Shown here piece after piece: positions 33,246-42,639 of a DNA stretch of 64,000 nt (its first letter is position 1; each line of letters opens with the position of its first letter). The DNA is from Herbidospora mongoliensis (GTDB lineage: Bacteria; Actinomycetota; Actinomycetes; Streptosporangiales; Streptosporangiaceae). The translations under genes and the position numbers were made by a program. The stretch is from contig NZ_BBXD01000029.1 of assembly GCF_001570545.1 (NCBI RefSeq), positions 1 to 64,000 on the forward strand. Direction: 5' to 3'. The notes below the pieces were generated by a model that worked only from the letters and a program-made list of their open reading frames with translations, did not search any database and had not been told where the DNA came from.

Positions 33246-33897
33246 GCTGTCCCTCCCCGGCGGCCGGATCGCGGTGGCGCTTCAGGTGCCGCCATTTCGG
33301 CAGGTCGTCCATGTAGGACCAGGACAGTCGGTGGTGTTTTCCCGGCCCGTGCTCAGCCAGCGCAATCTGATGGGCGGGCGAGGGATAGCCCGCGTTCTCC
33401 GCAAATCCGTAGATGTCGGCGCCTTCGAGGGTGGCCATGAACAGGTCGCGCCGTACCTTGGCCAGCACCGACGCCGCCGCCACCGACACGCAGTTGAGGT
33501 CACCCTTGATCTCACACCGCACCGGCCAGGGCGAACCGAGGTAGTCGTGCTTCCCGTCCAAGATCACTACGTCGGGCTTCACCGGCAGCGCTTCGAGTGC
33601 TCGCCGAGCCGCCCGGCGCAGCGCCTCGGTCATCCCCAGTGTGTCGATCTCCTCGACCGACGCCTCGCCGTGCCCGAACCCGACCACCCACTGCTCAAGC
33701 TCCAAAACCATCGCCTCGCGACGACCGGGCGCGAGCATCTTGGAGTCGGTCAGCCCTTCGGGCGGTTCGCTGAAGTCGGTCACCACGGCGCAGACCGAGA
33801 CCGGTCCGGCCCAGGAGCCCCGGCCGACCTCGTCGACCCCGGCGACCAGCTTGTTGTTTCCCGCGGTGAGCAGGCGTTCGAGTGTGTACGACGGCAC
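33229..33897 (-). CDS. rnhB: Ribonuclease HII
   Basis: The 222-aa enzyme shows the RNase HII catalytic set: [15 protein letters not shown] (Asp and Glu), [25 protein letters not shown] (Asp) and [14 protein letters not shown] (Asp). It cuts RNA in RNA-DNA hybrids and at single ribonucleotides in DNA. The C-terminal tail [23 protein letters not shown] is longer than in the E. coli enzyme. It lies 10 nt downstream of the LysR-type gene on the same strand. Confidence 0.95.
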   Translation of the reverse strand: MPSYTLERLLTAGNNKLVAGVDEVGRGSWAGPVSVCAVVTDFSEPPEGLTDSKMLAPGRREAMVLELEQWVVGFGHGEASVEEIDTLGMTEALRRAARRALEALPVKPDVVILDGKHDYLGSPWPVRCEIKGDLNCVSVAAASVLAKVRRDLFMATLEGADIYGFAENAGYPSPAHQIALAEHGPGKHHRLSWSYMDDLPKWRHLKRHRDPAAGEGQLSLWG

Positions 33898-33906
33898 CGG
33901 CCCAAC

Positions 33907-34851
33907 CTAGTCAGCGAACCCGTTCGTGGTGGACAGATAACCAAGATCGTTGGCCAGATACCGCGCCGCGACGTGCAGCGCCCGCAGAGAGGCCGCGACC
34001 GACGCTCGGTGCACCGACGACTCCCGAGCGACCGCCGTGATCACCCGCTCGACGGGCTCCCCGGGGAACTCCCGCACGACGACCCCCCGAACCCCGGCAG
34101 CCAGCGAGAGGGCAGGAACGGCGGCGATCCCGATGCCCTTGGCGACCAGGCTCAGGATCGTACCGAGACCTTCGAACTCCCAAGCCACCGGCGGCGCGCC
34201 CCCGACATCGGTGAGCAGCCGGTCGACGGCGGTCCGGGACGGTTCCCCCTCAGGCGTGGCCATCCACGCCTCGTCGCGTAGGTCGGCCGGGTCGACGGGC
34301 TCGTCGAGGTTCGCGAGCCGATGCCGGCGCGGCACCACGAGCACGAGCGGATCGCGCAGCAACGGGAACACCGTCAGCGTCTCCCGCCGCCGCACCCGGC
34401 CCCACCAGTCGTCGACGAGCGCGATGTCGGCCTCGCCCGACTCGACCTCCCGCATGCCGCGCCCCGACCGGCTCTGCGACAGCCGGAACGCCAGTTGTTT
34501 GTGCCGCCGCAGCGACTGGGCGAGGGCGGGCGCGAAGGCGACGGCGGCGGTGGGGAACGCGGTGATGACGACGCGCCCGGTTGGAGTCCCCGCATGTGCC
34601 GACAAGTCAGACTCGGCCGTCTCCACCATGGACAGGATCCGCTCCGCGTGGACGACCAGTCGCCGCCCCGCGTCGGTCAGTTCGGCGCTGTGACTGGTCC
34701 GGTCGATGAGGGCCGCCCCGGCCTCCCGTTCCAGCGCCGCGAGCTGCTGCGATACCGCCGACGCGCTGTAGCCGAGAGACGCTGCCGTCGCGGCGATGCT
34801 GCCCCGCCGAGCGAACTCGCAGAACAACGTCAAACGTCGCAGATCCAGCAT
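33907..34851 (-). CDS. LysR-family transcriptional regulator
   Basis: The 314-aa regulator has the LysR helix-turn-helix at residues 3-62 (LDLRRLTLFCEFARRGSIAATAASLGYSASAVSQQLAALEREAG) and a periplasmic-binding-like effector domain (GRVVITAFPTAAVAFAPAL onward). It is divergent from an aminotransferase gene. A perfect 9-bp inverted repeat lies in the 97-nt gap, so it probably controls that gene and itself. The ligand is unknown. Confidence 0.92.
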   Translation of the reverse strand: MLDLRRLTLFCEFARRGSIAATAASLGYSASAVSQQLAALEREAGAALIDRTSHSAELTDAGRRLVVHAERILSMVETAESDLSAHAGTPTGRVVITAFPTAAVAFAPALAQSLRRHKQLAFRLSQSRSGRGMREVESGEADIALVDDWWGRVRRRETLTVFPLLRDPLVLVVPRRHRLANLDEPVDPADLRDEAWMATPEGEPSRTAVDRLLTDVGGAPPVAWEFEGLGTILSLVAKGIGIAAVPALSLAAGVRGVVVREFPGEPVERVITAVARESSVHRASVAASLRALHVAARYLANDLGYLSTTNGFAD

Positions 34852-34899
34852 CGGATCTCCTTATGCCCGGCACCGAAAAGCCTCGCTTGTCCTGATGCC

Positions 34900-34922
34900 C
34901 GTACCCACACAAGGTGGGTACG
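34900..34922. promoter_or_regulatory. Inverted repeat in the LysR/aminotransferase divergent region
   Basis: CGTACCCAC (34900-34908) and GTGGGTACG (34914-34922) are perfect 9-bp arms with a 5-nt spacer. The site lies 27 nt before the aminotransferase start and 49 nt before the LysR start. Length and place fit a LysR operator. An RNA hairpin ahead of the aminotransferase is the alternative. Confidence 0.55.
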
Positions 34923-34948
34923 TTCCACGGCAATCAGGAGGAATCAGT

Positions 34949-36259
34949 ATGCACGTCACACTTTCGGCGACTCTGGCCGCAAACGAAGACATTGCCCGAA
35001 GACGGAGGTCGGGGCAACGGGTGCTTCACCTCGCATTCGGCGAGGCCGGACTACCCGTTCACCCCGTGTTGCTGGCCCGTCTCGCCGACGCGGGTGTCAG
35101 CAACGGATACGGCGAGGTCGCGGGTCTGGCCGCGCTGCGTGCGGCGGCGGCCGGCTACTGGTCGCGGCGCGAACTGCCGACCGACCCCGACCTGGTGGTC
35201 TGCGGACCGGGCAGCAAGTCGCTGCTGTTCGGGCTGCTGGTCGCCATCGGCGCCGACCCGGGCGAGTGGAGGTCTCCCGGGGACATGGTGCTGCCGATGC
35301 CGAGCTGGGTCAGTTACGCGGCCCAGGCGGAGATCATCGGAGTGCGCCCGATCCTGGTGCCGACCCCGCCCGGCGAGGGCGGTGTGCCCGACCCCGACCA
35401 GGTGAGGTCGGCGGTGCTGCACGCCCGCGCGCAGGGCCGGACGGTCCGCTCCGTCCTTGTCACGCTCCCGGACAACCCGACCGGCCGGCTGGCCCGCCCG
35501 GAAACGGTGCGAAGGCTGGCCGAGGTCGCCCGCGAGCTCGACCTGGTGATCATCTCCGATGAGATCTACCGCGACCTCGTCCACGAGCCGCAGGCGACTC
35601 CTTTTCTCAGCCCGGCCGACGTGGCCCCGGAACGCACCGTCATCACCAGCGGCCTGAGCAAGTCGCTCGCGCTGGGCGGCTGGCGTATCGGCGTGGCCCG
35701 GCTGCCGCACACCCCCGACGGGTGGGCGCTGCGCCAGCGGCTGCTCGCGGTGGCCAGCGAGATCTGGTCGGCCCCGGCCGCGCCGGTGCAGCACGCCGCC
35801 GCCTACGCGTTCGAGGAGCCCGAGGAGATCGTGGAACGTATCGACGACTCGCGGCGGCTGCACGCCACCGTGGCCCGCGCGGTCGCCGACCGGTTCGCCA
35901 AGGCGGGCGCGAAGGTGGACATGCCGCAGGGCGGCTTCTACCTCTATCCGCAGATCCCCGGTTTCGACAGCTCCGACGAGCTGGCCCGGACTCTGCTCGA
36001 CCGCCACGGCGTCGGCGTGCTGCCGGGCACCGCGTTCGGTGACGACCCGCGTTCGGCCCGGGTCCGGGTGGCCACTTCCCTGCTGTACGGCGAGACCGCC
36101 GAACAGCGGCTCGCGGCGCTGCATGGGTCGGATCCGCTGGCGCTCCCGTGGGTGGTCGAATCGCTCGACTACCTGGAGGAAGCCCTCCGCGGACTGACCG
36201 CGAAGGAGCCGTCGAGAGCACGAAGGGGGATGTTCCTGGCACCCGCTCCGGCGCGCTGA
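34949..36259 (+). CDS. PLP-dependent aminotransferase, class I/II
   Basis: The 436-aa enzyme is a fold-type I aminotransferase: HLAFGEAGLPVHPVLLARL, YGEVAGLAALRAAAAGYW, GPGSKSLLFGL, PSWVSYAAQAEI, LPDNPTGRLA, VIISDEIYRDLV (Asp binding the PLP nitrogen) and TSGLSKSLALGGWRIG with the Schiff-base lysine. The C-terminal DDPRSARVRVATSLLYG holds the substrate-carboxylate arginine. AGGAGG lies 9 nt before the ATG. The substrate is unknown. The divergent LysR regulator suggests inducible amino-acid metabolism. Confidence 0.92.
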   Translation: MHVTLSATLAANEDIARRRRSGQRVLHLAFGEAGLPVHPVLLARLADAGVSNGYGEVAGLAALRAAAAGYWSRRELPTDPDLVVCGPGSKSLLFGLLVAIGADPGEWRSPGDMVLPMPSWVSYAAQAEIIGVRPILVPTPPGEGGVPDPDQVRSAVLHARAQGRTVRSVLVTLPDNPTGRLARPETVRRLAEVARELDLVIISDEIYRDLVHEPQATPFLSPADVAPERTVITSGLSKSLALGGWRIGVARLPHTPDGWALRQRLLAVASEIWSAPAAPVQHAAAYAFEEPEEIVERIDDSRRLHATVARAVADRFAKAGAKVDMPQGGFYLYPQIPGFDSSDELARTLLDRHGVGVLPGTAFGDDPRSARVRVATSLLYGETAEQRLAALHGSDPLALPWVVESLDYLEEALRGLTAKEPSRARRGMFLAPAPAR

Positions 36260-36421
36260 CGATCTTTGTCGAATCTTTACCCTGAGTAACCGCGCCAAAG
36301 CTGCAAAGAAACACCTCTGACCTGCGGTTTTGTGGCTATGGTGGGCGCTCTACCTGGGGTTCCACAAGATGTCGTGTGTCATTTGGCACCAGACATGTCG
36401 TCCAGACCCCATCATGTGCTC

Positions 36422-37069
36422 ATGCCCGCTTTTGTCACCCTGTCCGGGCGCCTTGTGCGCCTGGAACCGCTCACCCTCGCGGTCGTCGACGACCTGGTCG
36501 CCGCGGCGAGCGAGGACCGCGCGACGTACTCGTTTACTCGCGTTCCCGAAGGCCGGGAGGAGATGGTCACCTACGTGGAGGCCGCTCTGGCTGAGCAGGC
36601 GGAGGGCCGCACGATGCCCTTCGCCATCCGGTGGCTGCACGCCGACCGCGTGGTCGGCGCCACCCGTCTGATGCACCTGGAGTACTGGCAGGGCCCCATG
36701 CCCTGGCCGCCGGGTACCAAAGGCGTGGTGGGCGAGGTCCCGTCGGTCGCGGACATCGGTTACACCTGGCTGGGCGCATCCGCCCAGGGCACCGGTGTCA
36801 ACCGGGAGGCGAAGTACCTTCTCCTCTCCCTCGCGTTCGAGACCTGGCAGGTCCACCGGATAACTCTCAAGGCAGACGTACGCAACCACCGATCCCGGGC
36901 CGCCATCGAGGCCCTCGGCGCACACCTCGACGGTGTGCGGCGAGCGGACAGCCGAGGCGCCGACAACACGGTCCGAGATACGGCGTATTACTCGATCCTG
37001 CGCTCCGAATGGCCGGCGGTACGAGAACGGATCCTGGCGCGTATGCACTACGCGCACGCAGCCGCCTGA
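36422..37069 (+). CDS. GNAT acetyltransferase, RimJ/RimL type
   Basis: The 215-aa protein has the RimJ/RimL layout: LSGRLVRLEPLTLAVVDDLVAAA, ADIGYTWLGASAQGTGVNREAKYLLLSLAF (acetyl-CoA loop region) and VHRITLKADVRNHRSRAAIEALGAHLDGVRR. Such enzymes acetylate ribosomal or other N-termini, or small molecules. The start at 36422 fits the domain but has no ribosome binding site; ATG at 36394 in frame is possible. A strong hairpin ends the transcript. Confidence 0.85.
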   Translation: MPAFVTLSGRLVRLEPLTLAVVDDLVAAASEDRATYSFTRVPEGREEMVTYVEAALAEQAEGRTMPFAIRWLHADRVVGATRLMHLEYWQGPMPWPPGTKGVVGEVPSVADIGYTWLGASAQGTGVNREAKYLLLSLAFETWQVHRITLKADVRNHRSRAAIEALGAHLDGVRRADSRGADNTVRDTAYYSILRSEWPAVRERILARMHYAHAAA

Positions 37070-37100
37070 TCAGCCATTACTTCGAGCCGAAAACGGAACG

Positions 37101-37134
37101 AGCGGCCCGCCCCCATGCCGGGGGGCGGGCCGCT
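37101..37134 (+). terminator. Strong GC-rich terminator hairpin
   Basis: AGCGGCCCGCCCCC (37101-37114) pairs perfectly with GGGGGCGGGCCGCT (37121-37134) over a 6-nt loop, 32 nt after the acetyltransferase stop. There is no uridine tract, as is usual for actinomycete terminators. It may also stop antisense readthrough from the gene beyond. Confidence 0.8.
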
Positions 37135-37259
37135 GCGTGTCCGGGTGACCATCGCCCGCACCGGCCGCTGTCTGTTCTCACTGCTGCGGAAGTGCTTTCG
37201 GTGGCGTGTCACCGTTCGCTTTGGAACGATTGTCCCCTATCTATGTGGAGCGAGGGAAC

Positions 37260-37778
37260 TCAGACGGTGTAACCGAACTCGTCGTCCCACGCGTTGTAGA
37301 TCTCGTGCCAGGAGCCGCACTTGGTCGGGTAGTCGCTGTACAGGCCGATCTGGCAGACCTTCACCTCGACCTGGGCGACGTCGGAGCGCCAGAAGTCGAA
37401 CTTCTTGTAGCCGTCGGTGCCGCAGCGCTTGTAGGACTTGTAGCTGGAGGACCAGTCGTCCTCGTGGTCGTCCCACGAGGTGTAGCGGAAGGCGACGTAG
37501 CCGCACTTGCCGCCCTGGTGCTCGGTCCGGTAGTCGCGGTCGAAGAGCTTGCCGCTGATGTGGACCTTGTTCGACTCCTCGTCGTCGTACTCGACGTCGA
37601 CGAAGCCCTTGGCCTTGGCCTTGCCGTTCTGGCTGTAGTAGTAGCCCCAGTCGCTGTCGTAGTCCCAGTCATTGGACGAGAGCGGAGCGGCGTTGGCGGC
37701 GGAGGCGAGCATGCCGCCCATACCAAGGGTCAGAGCGGTCGCGGTAGCGGCGGCGCCGAGAACAGTGCGGATACGCAT
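37260..37778 (-). CDS. Secreted Tyr/Asp-rich protein, unknown function
   Basis: The 172-aa product has a signal peptide (MRIRTVLGAAATATALTLGMGGMLASAANA). The mature part is rich in Asp, Tyr, Lys and Ser (NDWDYDSDWGYYYSQNGKAKAKGFVDVEYDDEES) and has four cysteines (KCGY, RCGTD, VCQIG, KCGSW) that can form two disulfides. It is short, acidic and extracytoplasmic, of a type common in actinomycete secretomes. ATG at 37778 was chosen as the first with a proper signal. No family is recognised. Confidence 0.8.
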   Translation of the reverse strand: MRIRTVLGAAATATALTLGMGGMLASAANAAPLSSNDWDYDSDWGYYYSQNGKAKAKGFVDVEYDDEESNKVHISGKLFDRDYRTEHQGGKCGYVAFRYTSWDDHEDDWSSSYKSYKRCGTDGYKKFDFWRSDVAQVEVKVCQIGLYSDYPTKCGSWHEIYNAWDDEFGYTV

Positions 37779-37905
37779 GGGAAACTCCAGGGGGTTTTCT
37801 GAGGACGATCCCGTTTCCGGGTACGCCTTATTGATAGAACTCCCTGCCTGCACGGGACTTTCACCGTCCTTGAGACCTCATTGCGGGCGACCTGACGCCG
37901 TATCA

Positions 37906-37917
37906 TTTCGATCGAAA
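37906..37917. promoter_or_regulatory. Palindrome in front of the AfsR-like gene
   Basis: TTTCGATCGAAA is a perfect 12-bp palindrome 30 nt before the ATG of the AfsR-like regulator. It overlaps a second imperfect repeat, ATCG-AAAACTTT-CCGAT. This is the AT-richest stretch nearby and is probably an operator or part of the promoter. Confidence 0.4.
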
Positions 37918-37947
37918 ACTTTCCGATAGGTACAAAGAGGGCGTCTG

Positions 37948-40878
37948 ATGTCTGGTCAGCTCCGCTTCGCGGTACTTGGACCCGTCAGAGCCTGGCGAGA
38001 CGACGTCGAACTCGACCTCGGCACGCCGCTCCAGCGGTCGATCCTGGCGATGCTGCTGCTCCGCGAGGGTCGCGCGGTCACCCCCACCGAGCTCATCGAC
38101 GCCGTCTGGGGTGAGGAGGCGCCGCCCCGGGCGCTGGGCGCGCTGCGCACCTACGTCTCCCGGTTACGCACGGCCCTGGAGCCGGACCGCTCTCCCCGTA
38201 CACCACCGCAGTTGCTCACCTCGGTCGGCAAGGGCTACGCGCTCAGGCTGCCCGACGACGCCTTCGACCTGGCCAGGTTCGAGAAGGCCGCGCACGCCTG
38301 CGAGTCGGCCCGCAAGGCGGGGGAGCTCGACCGGGCCGCCGAGACGCTGCGCGAGGCGCTGGCCCTGTGGAGCGGCGAGCCGCTCGCGGGCGCCGTCGGC
38401 CCCTACGCCGAATCTCAGCGCGAACGCCTGATGGAACGCCGCATCGCGGCCGTCGAGACGCTGATGGACCTCGACCTGGAGCTCGGCCGGCACGCCGTCG
38501 TCATCTCCGAGCTGATGGTGCTGACCGACGACCACCCGCTGCGCGAACGCCTGCGCGCCCAGCTCATGCTGGCCTACTTCCGCTGCGGCCGGCAGGCCGA
38601 GGCGCTCAACGTCTTCACTGACACCCGCAACGCCCTCGTCGAGGAACTCGGCATCGACCCGGGCGCCGAACTCACCGCCCTGCACCGCCGCATCCTCGCC
38701 GCCGACCCGACGCTGACGCTCGTCAGACCCGTTGAGAAGGCACCGGACGAGCCCGTCGAACCCCAGCCCGTCGTGGAGATGCCCAAACCCGCGCAGCTCC
38801 CGGCCGCCGTGACCGACTTCACCGGCCGCAAGGCCCAGGTGAACCGGCTGCGTAACCTGTTGTCGGCCACCGCCGACGGCGTGCCGATCGCGGCGATCTG
38901 CGGCATCGGCGGCGTCGGCAAGACCACCCTGGCCGTGCACGTCGCCCACCTGCTGCACGACACGTTCCCCGACGGCCAGCTCTACGCCGACCTACGCGGC
39001 TACGGCAAGGAGCCGACCCCGCCGGAGACCGCGCTGGCGGCGTTCCTGCGCGCGCTCGGCATCCCGGTCGACGTCATCCCCGACGGCCTGGCCGACCGGG
39101 CCGCGCTGTTCCGCTCGCTGCTGGGCGACCGGCGCATGCTGGTGCTGCTCGACAACGCCCGCGACGCCGACCAGGTCGAGCATCTGCTTCCCGGCGCCCC
39201 CGGCTGCGCCGCGCTCATCACCAGCCGGGGCAAACTCGCCGACCTCCCGGCCGCCCGCCTGATCGACCTCGACGTGATGGAACCCGACGAGGCCCTCGCC
39301 CTGTTCTCGGCCGTGGCCGTCCCGGAGCGCGTCGCGGCCGAACGCGCCGCCGCCATGGACGTGGTCGCCGCTTGCAGCTTCCTGCCGCTGGCGGTCCGGA
39401 TCGTGGCCGCCCGGCTGGCCTCCCGCCCGTCGTGGACGGTCGCCTCGCTCGTCCCCCGGCTGGCCGACGAGCGCCGCCGCCTCGACGAGATGAAAATCGG
39501 CAACCTGGCCGTCTCCGCCACCTTCGCCCTCGGGTACGGCCAGCTCGACCCCCGCCAGGCCCGCGCGTTCCGGCTGCTGTCCCTGCCCAACGGCACCGAC
39601 ATCTCGACCCCGGCCGGCGCGGCCGTGCTCGACCTGAGCCTGGTCGAGACCGAAGACCTGCTGGAGTCGATGGTCGACGTCAGCCTGCTCGAGGCGCCCG
39701 CGCCGAACCGCTATCGCTTCCACGACCTGCTGCGCCTGTTCGCCCGCCGCCAGGCCGAGGACACCGATACCCCGGAGGTCCGCCACCAGGCCCTGCAGCG
39801 CCTGCTCGGCTTCTACCTGGGCTCGGCGCGGGCGGCCCACCGCCTCGCCTACGAAGGCAGCAAGGTCGCCGAAAACCTGACGGTCATCGGCACCCGGGGC
39901 CACACGTTCTCCTCCGCCGACGAGTCGGTGGCCTGGCTGGCCGCCGAGGCCGATGACCTGTTCGCCATGCTGGGCCAGGTCGCCGAGGAAGGCGCCGATC
40001 TGCCGGCCGCCGGTGACCTGCTGGTCGCGATGGAGCCGCTGCTGGAGGCGGGCGCGTTCGCCCGCGAGTTCGACCTGCGCACCCGCGCCCTGATCGAGGC
40101 CGGCGGCGACCCGACGAAGCTGCGCGCCCACTACGTGCGCGGCCGGATGCTGTTCGGGGTGAACCGGCTGGCCGAGGCCGACCGGGAGTTCCGGGCGGCG
40201 CTGGAGATCGCGGAACGCACCGGCGACCACGTGGTGCTCGGCGAGATCTACAACGCGCTCGGCGTGGTGACCGGACGCCTCGGCAGGCACCCGGAGGCGC
40301 TCGACTGGTTCGGCAGGGCCACCAAGGTCTACCGCGCGTCGGGCAACCTGGCGGGGGAGGCGCTGGTGCTCAGCTACTCGGCCCGCGACCTGCTGCTGCT
40401 CGGCCGGGCCGCCGACGCGGTCGCCGTATCGGAGCAGGGCCTGCAGATCTTCGGTGAGATCGGCAGCGGCCCCGGCGTGGCCAGGGCCCGCTACCACCTG
40501 GGCGTCGTGCTGTCGTACGTCGGCCGCCTGAACGAGGCCGTCGTGCACCACGCCGAATGTCTCGACTTCTTCCGCGCCAGCAACCAGCGGGTCTGGGAAC
40601 AGCGGGTCTGCGTCCGGCTGGCCAACACCCTCATCACGGCCGAACGCTTCCAGGAGGCCGCCCGGCACGCCGAGCAGGCTCTCCAGGTCAGCCGGGAGAT
40701 CACCCACCCCTACGGGGAGGCCCAGTCGCTCACCGCGCTCGGCAAGGCGCTGCGAGGGCTCGGCAGCCGCACCCGCAGCCGCGACGCGCTAGAGAAGGCC
40801 CTCGACCTTTTCATCCGGCTCGGGTCCGCCGAGGCGGATGACGTAAGACAGCTGCTCAGCGATCGCGTCGAGACCTAG
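37948..40878 (+). CDS. AfsR/SARP-type regulator with NB-ARC and TPR domains
   Basis: The 976-aa protein has an OmpR-like winged helix (LRFAVLGPVRAWRDDVELDLGTPLQRSILAMLLL..LIDAVWGEEAPPRALGALRTYVSRLR, about 4-85). A BTAD domain follows (about 95-240), then an NB-ARC ATPase (P-loop GIGGVGKTTLA near residue 320; RRMLVLLDNARDADQV as Walker B; SLPNGTDIS) and C-terminal TPR repeats (about 650-970; GEIYNALGVVTGRLGRHPEALDWFGRA). Such proteins activate secondary metabolism in response to nucleotide or partner signals. No biosynthetic cluster is adjacent. Its 5' region has a perfect palindrome. Confidence 0.93.
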   Translation: MSGQLRFAVLGPVRAWRDDVELDLGTPLQRSILAMLLLREGRAVTPTELIDAVWGEEAPPRALGALRTYVSRLRTALEPDRSPRTPPQLLTSVGKGYALRLPDDAFDLARFEKAAHACESARKAGELDRAAETLREALALWSGEPLAGAVGPYAESQRERLMERRIAAVETLMDLDLELGRHAVVISELMVLTDDHPLRERLRAQLMLAYFRCGRQAEALNVFTDTRNALVEELGIDPGAELTALHRRILAADPTLTLVRPVEKAPDEPVEPQPVVEMPKPAQLPAAVTDFTGRKAQVNRLRNLLSATADGVPIAAICGIGGVGKTTLAVHVAHLLHDTFPDGQLYADLRGYGKEPTPPETALAAFLRALGIPVDVIPDGLADRAALFRSLLGDRRMLVLLDNARDADQVEHLLPGAPGCAALITSRGKLADLPAARLIDLDVMEPDEALALFSAVAVPERVAAERAAAMDVVAACSFLPLAVRIVAARLASRPSWTVASLVPRLADERRRLDEMKIGNLAVSATFALGYGQLDPRQARAFRLLSLPNGTDISTPAGAAVLDLSLVETEDLLESMVDVSLLEAPAPNRYRFHDLLRLFARRQAEDTDTPEVRHQALQRLLGFYLGSARAAHRLAYEGSKVAENLTVIGTRGHTFSSADESVAWLAAEADDLFAMLGQVAEEGADLPAAGDLLVAMEPLLEAGAFAREFDLRTRALIEAGGDPTKLRAHYVRGRMLFGVNRLAEADREFRAALEIAERTGDHVVLGEIYNALGVVTGRLGRHPEALDWFGRATKVYRASGNLAGEALVLSYSARDLLLLGRAADAVAVSEQGLQIFGEIGSGPGVARARYHLGVVLSYVGRLNEAVVHHAECLDFFRASNQRVWEQRVCVRLANTLITAERFQEAARHAEQALQVSREITHPYGEAQSLTALGKALRGLGSRTRSRDALEKALDLFIRLGSAEADDVRQLLSDRVET

Positions 40879-41111
40879 GTCGTCGTCGAGCCTGGTCATC
40901 CGGACGTGGTTGATCACCTGGGGATCCTCTCGGCGATGAAAGTGAGTATGCCCGGCCGACCGCCGCTCCCACCCGGCGCGCGAGGAGACCCGCGATGCGC
41001 CATCGGTGGGTGCCAGCCGCCTCTCTGAAAACGACCGGCCGGGCTGGGCGGAGTCCCTACCCCCGGGTTCTCCGCCCGACATCACTGTCGCCCACCACGC
41101 TTGACGATCGA

Positions 41112-42551
41112 TCAACGCCCGATTGCGAAGAACCCTTCGGCGATCAGACGGCGCACGCTCTCGGTGCCGGCCAGGCCCGGCTCTCCGATGAGCTCGCCGA
41201 TGGCGGCCAGCAGCGCGCCGGTGGTGAGCTCGCCGTCGACGACCCCGGCCAGCGCGGCCTCGACGGTGCCGACATCGGCGGTCCGCCGCAGGCCCCGGGT
41301 CTGCCGCAGCCGGATCACCGCCGGGTCGTCGGCCCCCGGCGGGCCGATCCGCTCTTCGAGCACCCCTTCTGCCAGGGTCAGCGCCGTTTCGCGCAGGTCG
41401 TCGTCGCCCAACCGGTGGGCGGTGGCGATCGCGTCGATCACCCGGTCGACGTAGCCCCCCACGGGCAGCTCGACCTGGTGGGTGAGCTGCTCTATTCGTA
41501 CGACCGGATCGAGGGAACCCGAGTCGTTGAGGGTGATCCAGCCGAAGCCGACGCCCTCGACGTCCTGCTCCGCGAACCACTCGAGCCACTCGTCGTAGCG
41601 GTCGCGATAGCCCGTGGTGCCCTGCTCGGCCGCGTCGCGCAGCCACAGTTCCACGTATTCGGCCGGGTCCTGGACGTCCCGCTGCACCACCCAGCCGTCG
41701 CAGCCGGTCCCGGAGAGCCAGCCGCCGACGCGGTCACGCCAGTCTTCCCCGCGCACGTGCAGCCAGTTGGCCAGCAGATGACAGGTGCCCCCGGCCGACA
41801 GATGGGCGGGCACGTTCTGGACGAGATCGCGGCAGAACTCGTCGCCCCGGTAACCGGCCTCACGGTAGGTCAGCCGCCCGGCGGGCGAGATCACGAACGG
41901 CGGGTTGGACACGATCAGGTCGTACCGCTCCCCGCCCACCGGGTCGAACAGCGACCCCTTGCGCGTCTCGACGTCGGTGACCCCGGAGAGCCCCCAGCTC
42001 AGCCGGGCCAGCTGGAGCGCGCGGGCGTTCACGTCGGTCGCCGTGATCTCGCTCGCCCGATCGGCCAGGTGCAGCACCTGAACGCCGCACCCGGTGCCGA
42101 GGTCGAGCGCCCGCTCGACGGATTCACGTGAAACAAGTTGCGCGAGGTTCGCCGACGCGCCCCCGGCCCCGACCACGTGATCGCGCCGCAGTGCCGGATC
42201 GCCGGGCCGGACCTTCCGGTCGGACACCACATAGCCGCCGGTCTCCCAGGGCTGGATGTGCACGTTGGCCTGGACGGTGTCCCCCACCTTGATCAGCAGC
42301 CCGCTGCGCAGCAGCTCGTGCAGCGGCAGGTCGGCGGCGGCCGTGCTGACCGGGACACCCAGCCACCACAGGCGGATCAGGGTCCCCAGCGAGTCGCCGT
42401 CACGAGTGGCGCGCAGCGCCGGGACGAGCTCCTCACGCGACAGCGCCGAGGCTGCGGTGTCGCCGAGCCGCGCGCGTACGCCGTCGATCGTGTAGCCGGA
42501 TTCCAGGAACCGGTCGCGGAGCCGTATGAGCAGGTCAGATGGTGCGTCCAC
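41112..42551 (-). CDS. HemK-like N-methyltransferase (DUF7059-type)
   Basis: The 479-aa protein has a helical N-terminal domain (APSDLLIRLRDRFLESGYTIDGVRARLG) and a class I methyltransferase core with SAM motif ALDLGTGCGVQVLHLA. Near residue 215 it has SNPPFVISP, the NPPY/F motif of N-methyltransferases such as PrmC. A C-terminal extension follows. GTG at 42551 is preferred over longer forms: TAGATT (42564 down to 42559) ends 7 nt before it, the spacing of a -10 box for a leaderless mRNA. The target is unknown. Confidence 0.85.
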   Translation of the reverse strand: MDAPSDLLIRLRDRFLESGYTIDGVRARLGDTAASALSREELVPALRATRDGDSLGTLIRLWWLGVPVSTAAADLPLHELLRSGLLIKVGDTVQANVHIQPWETGGYVVSDRKVRPGDPALRRDHVVGAGGASANLAQLVSRESVERALDLGTGCGVQVLHLADRASEITATDVNARALQLARLSWGLSGVTDVETRKGSLFDPVGGERYDLIVSNPPFVISPAGRLTYREAGYRGDEFCRDLVQNVPAHLSAGGTCHLLANWLHVRGEDWRDRVGGWLSGTGCDGWVVQRDVQDPAEYVELWLRDAAEQGTTGYRDRYDEWLEWFAEQDVEGVGFGWITLNDSGSLDPVVRIEQLTHQVELPVGGYVDRVIDAIATAHRLGDDDLRETALTLAEGVLEERIGPPGADDPAVIRLRQTRGLRRTADVGTVEAALAGVVDGELTTGALLAAIGELIGEPGLAGTESVRRLIAEGFFAIGR

Positions 42552-42639
42552 AGAGAGCAATCTAGCGCCGTAAGCGCTTTGCAAGTTGCGGTCAAGCAGG
42601 CGGGCGTATGACCCGGACAACCTCATCGGGGAGTTTGCC

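Noticed and set aside
40879-41111. Gap of 233 nt between the AfsR-like and methyltransferase genes
   Set aside because: I looked for a small gene, RNA or terminator hairpin and saw none that I can support.
40789-41646. Minus-strand frame ending with a protein-like stretch (MTRLDDDLGLDAIAEQL)
   Set aside because: It is antisense to the end of the AfsR-like gene and a shadow of the methyltransferase gene, with no start signal of its own.
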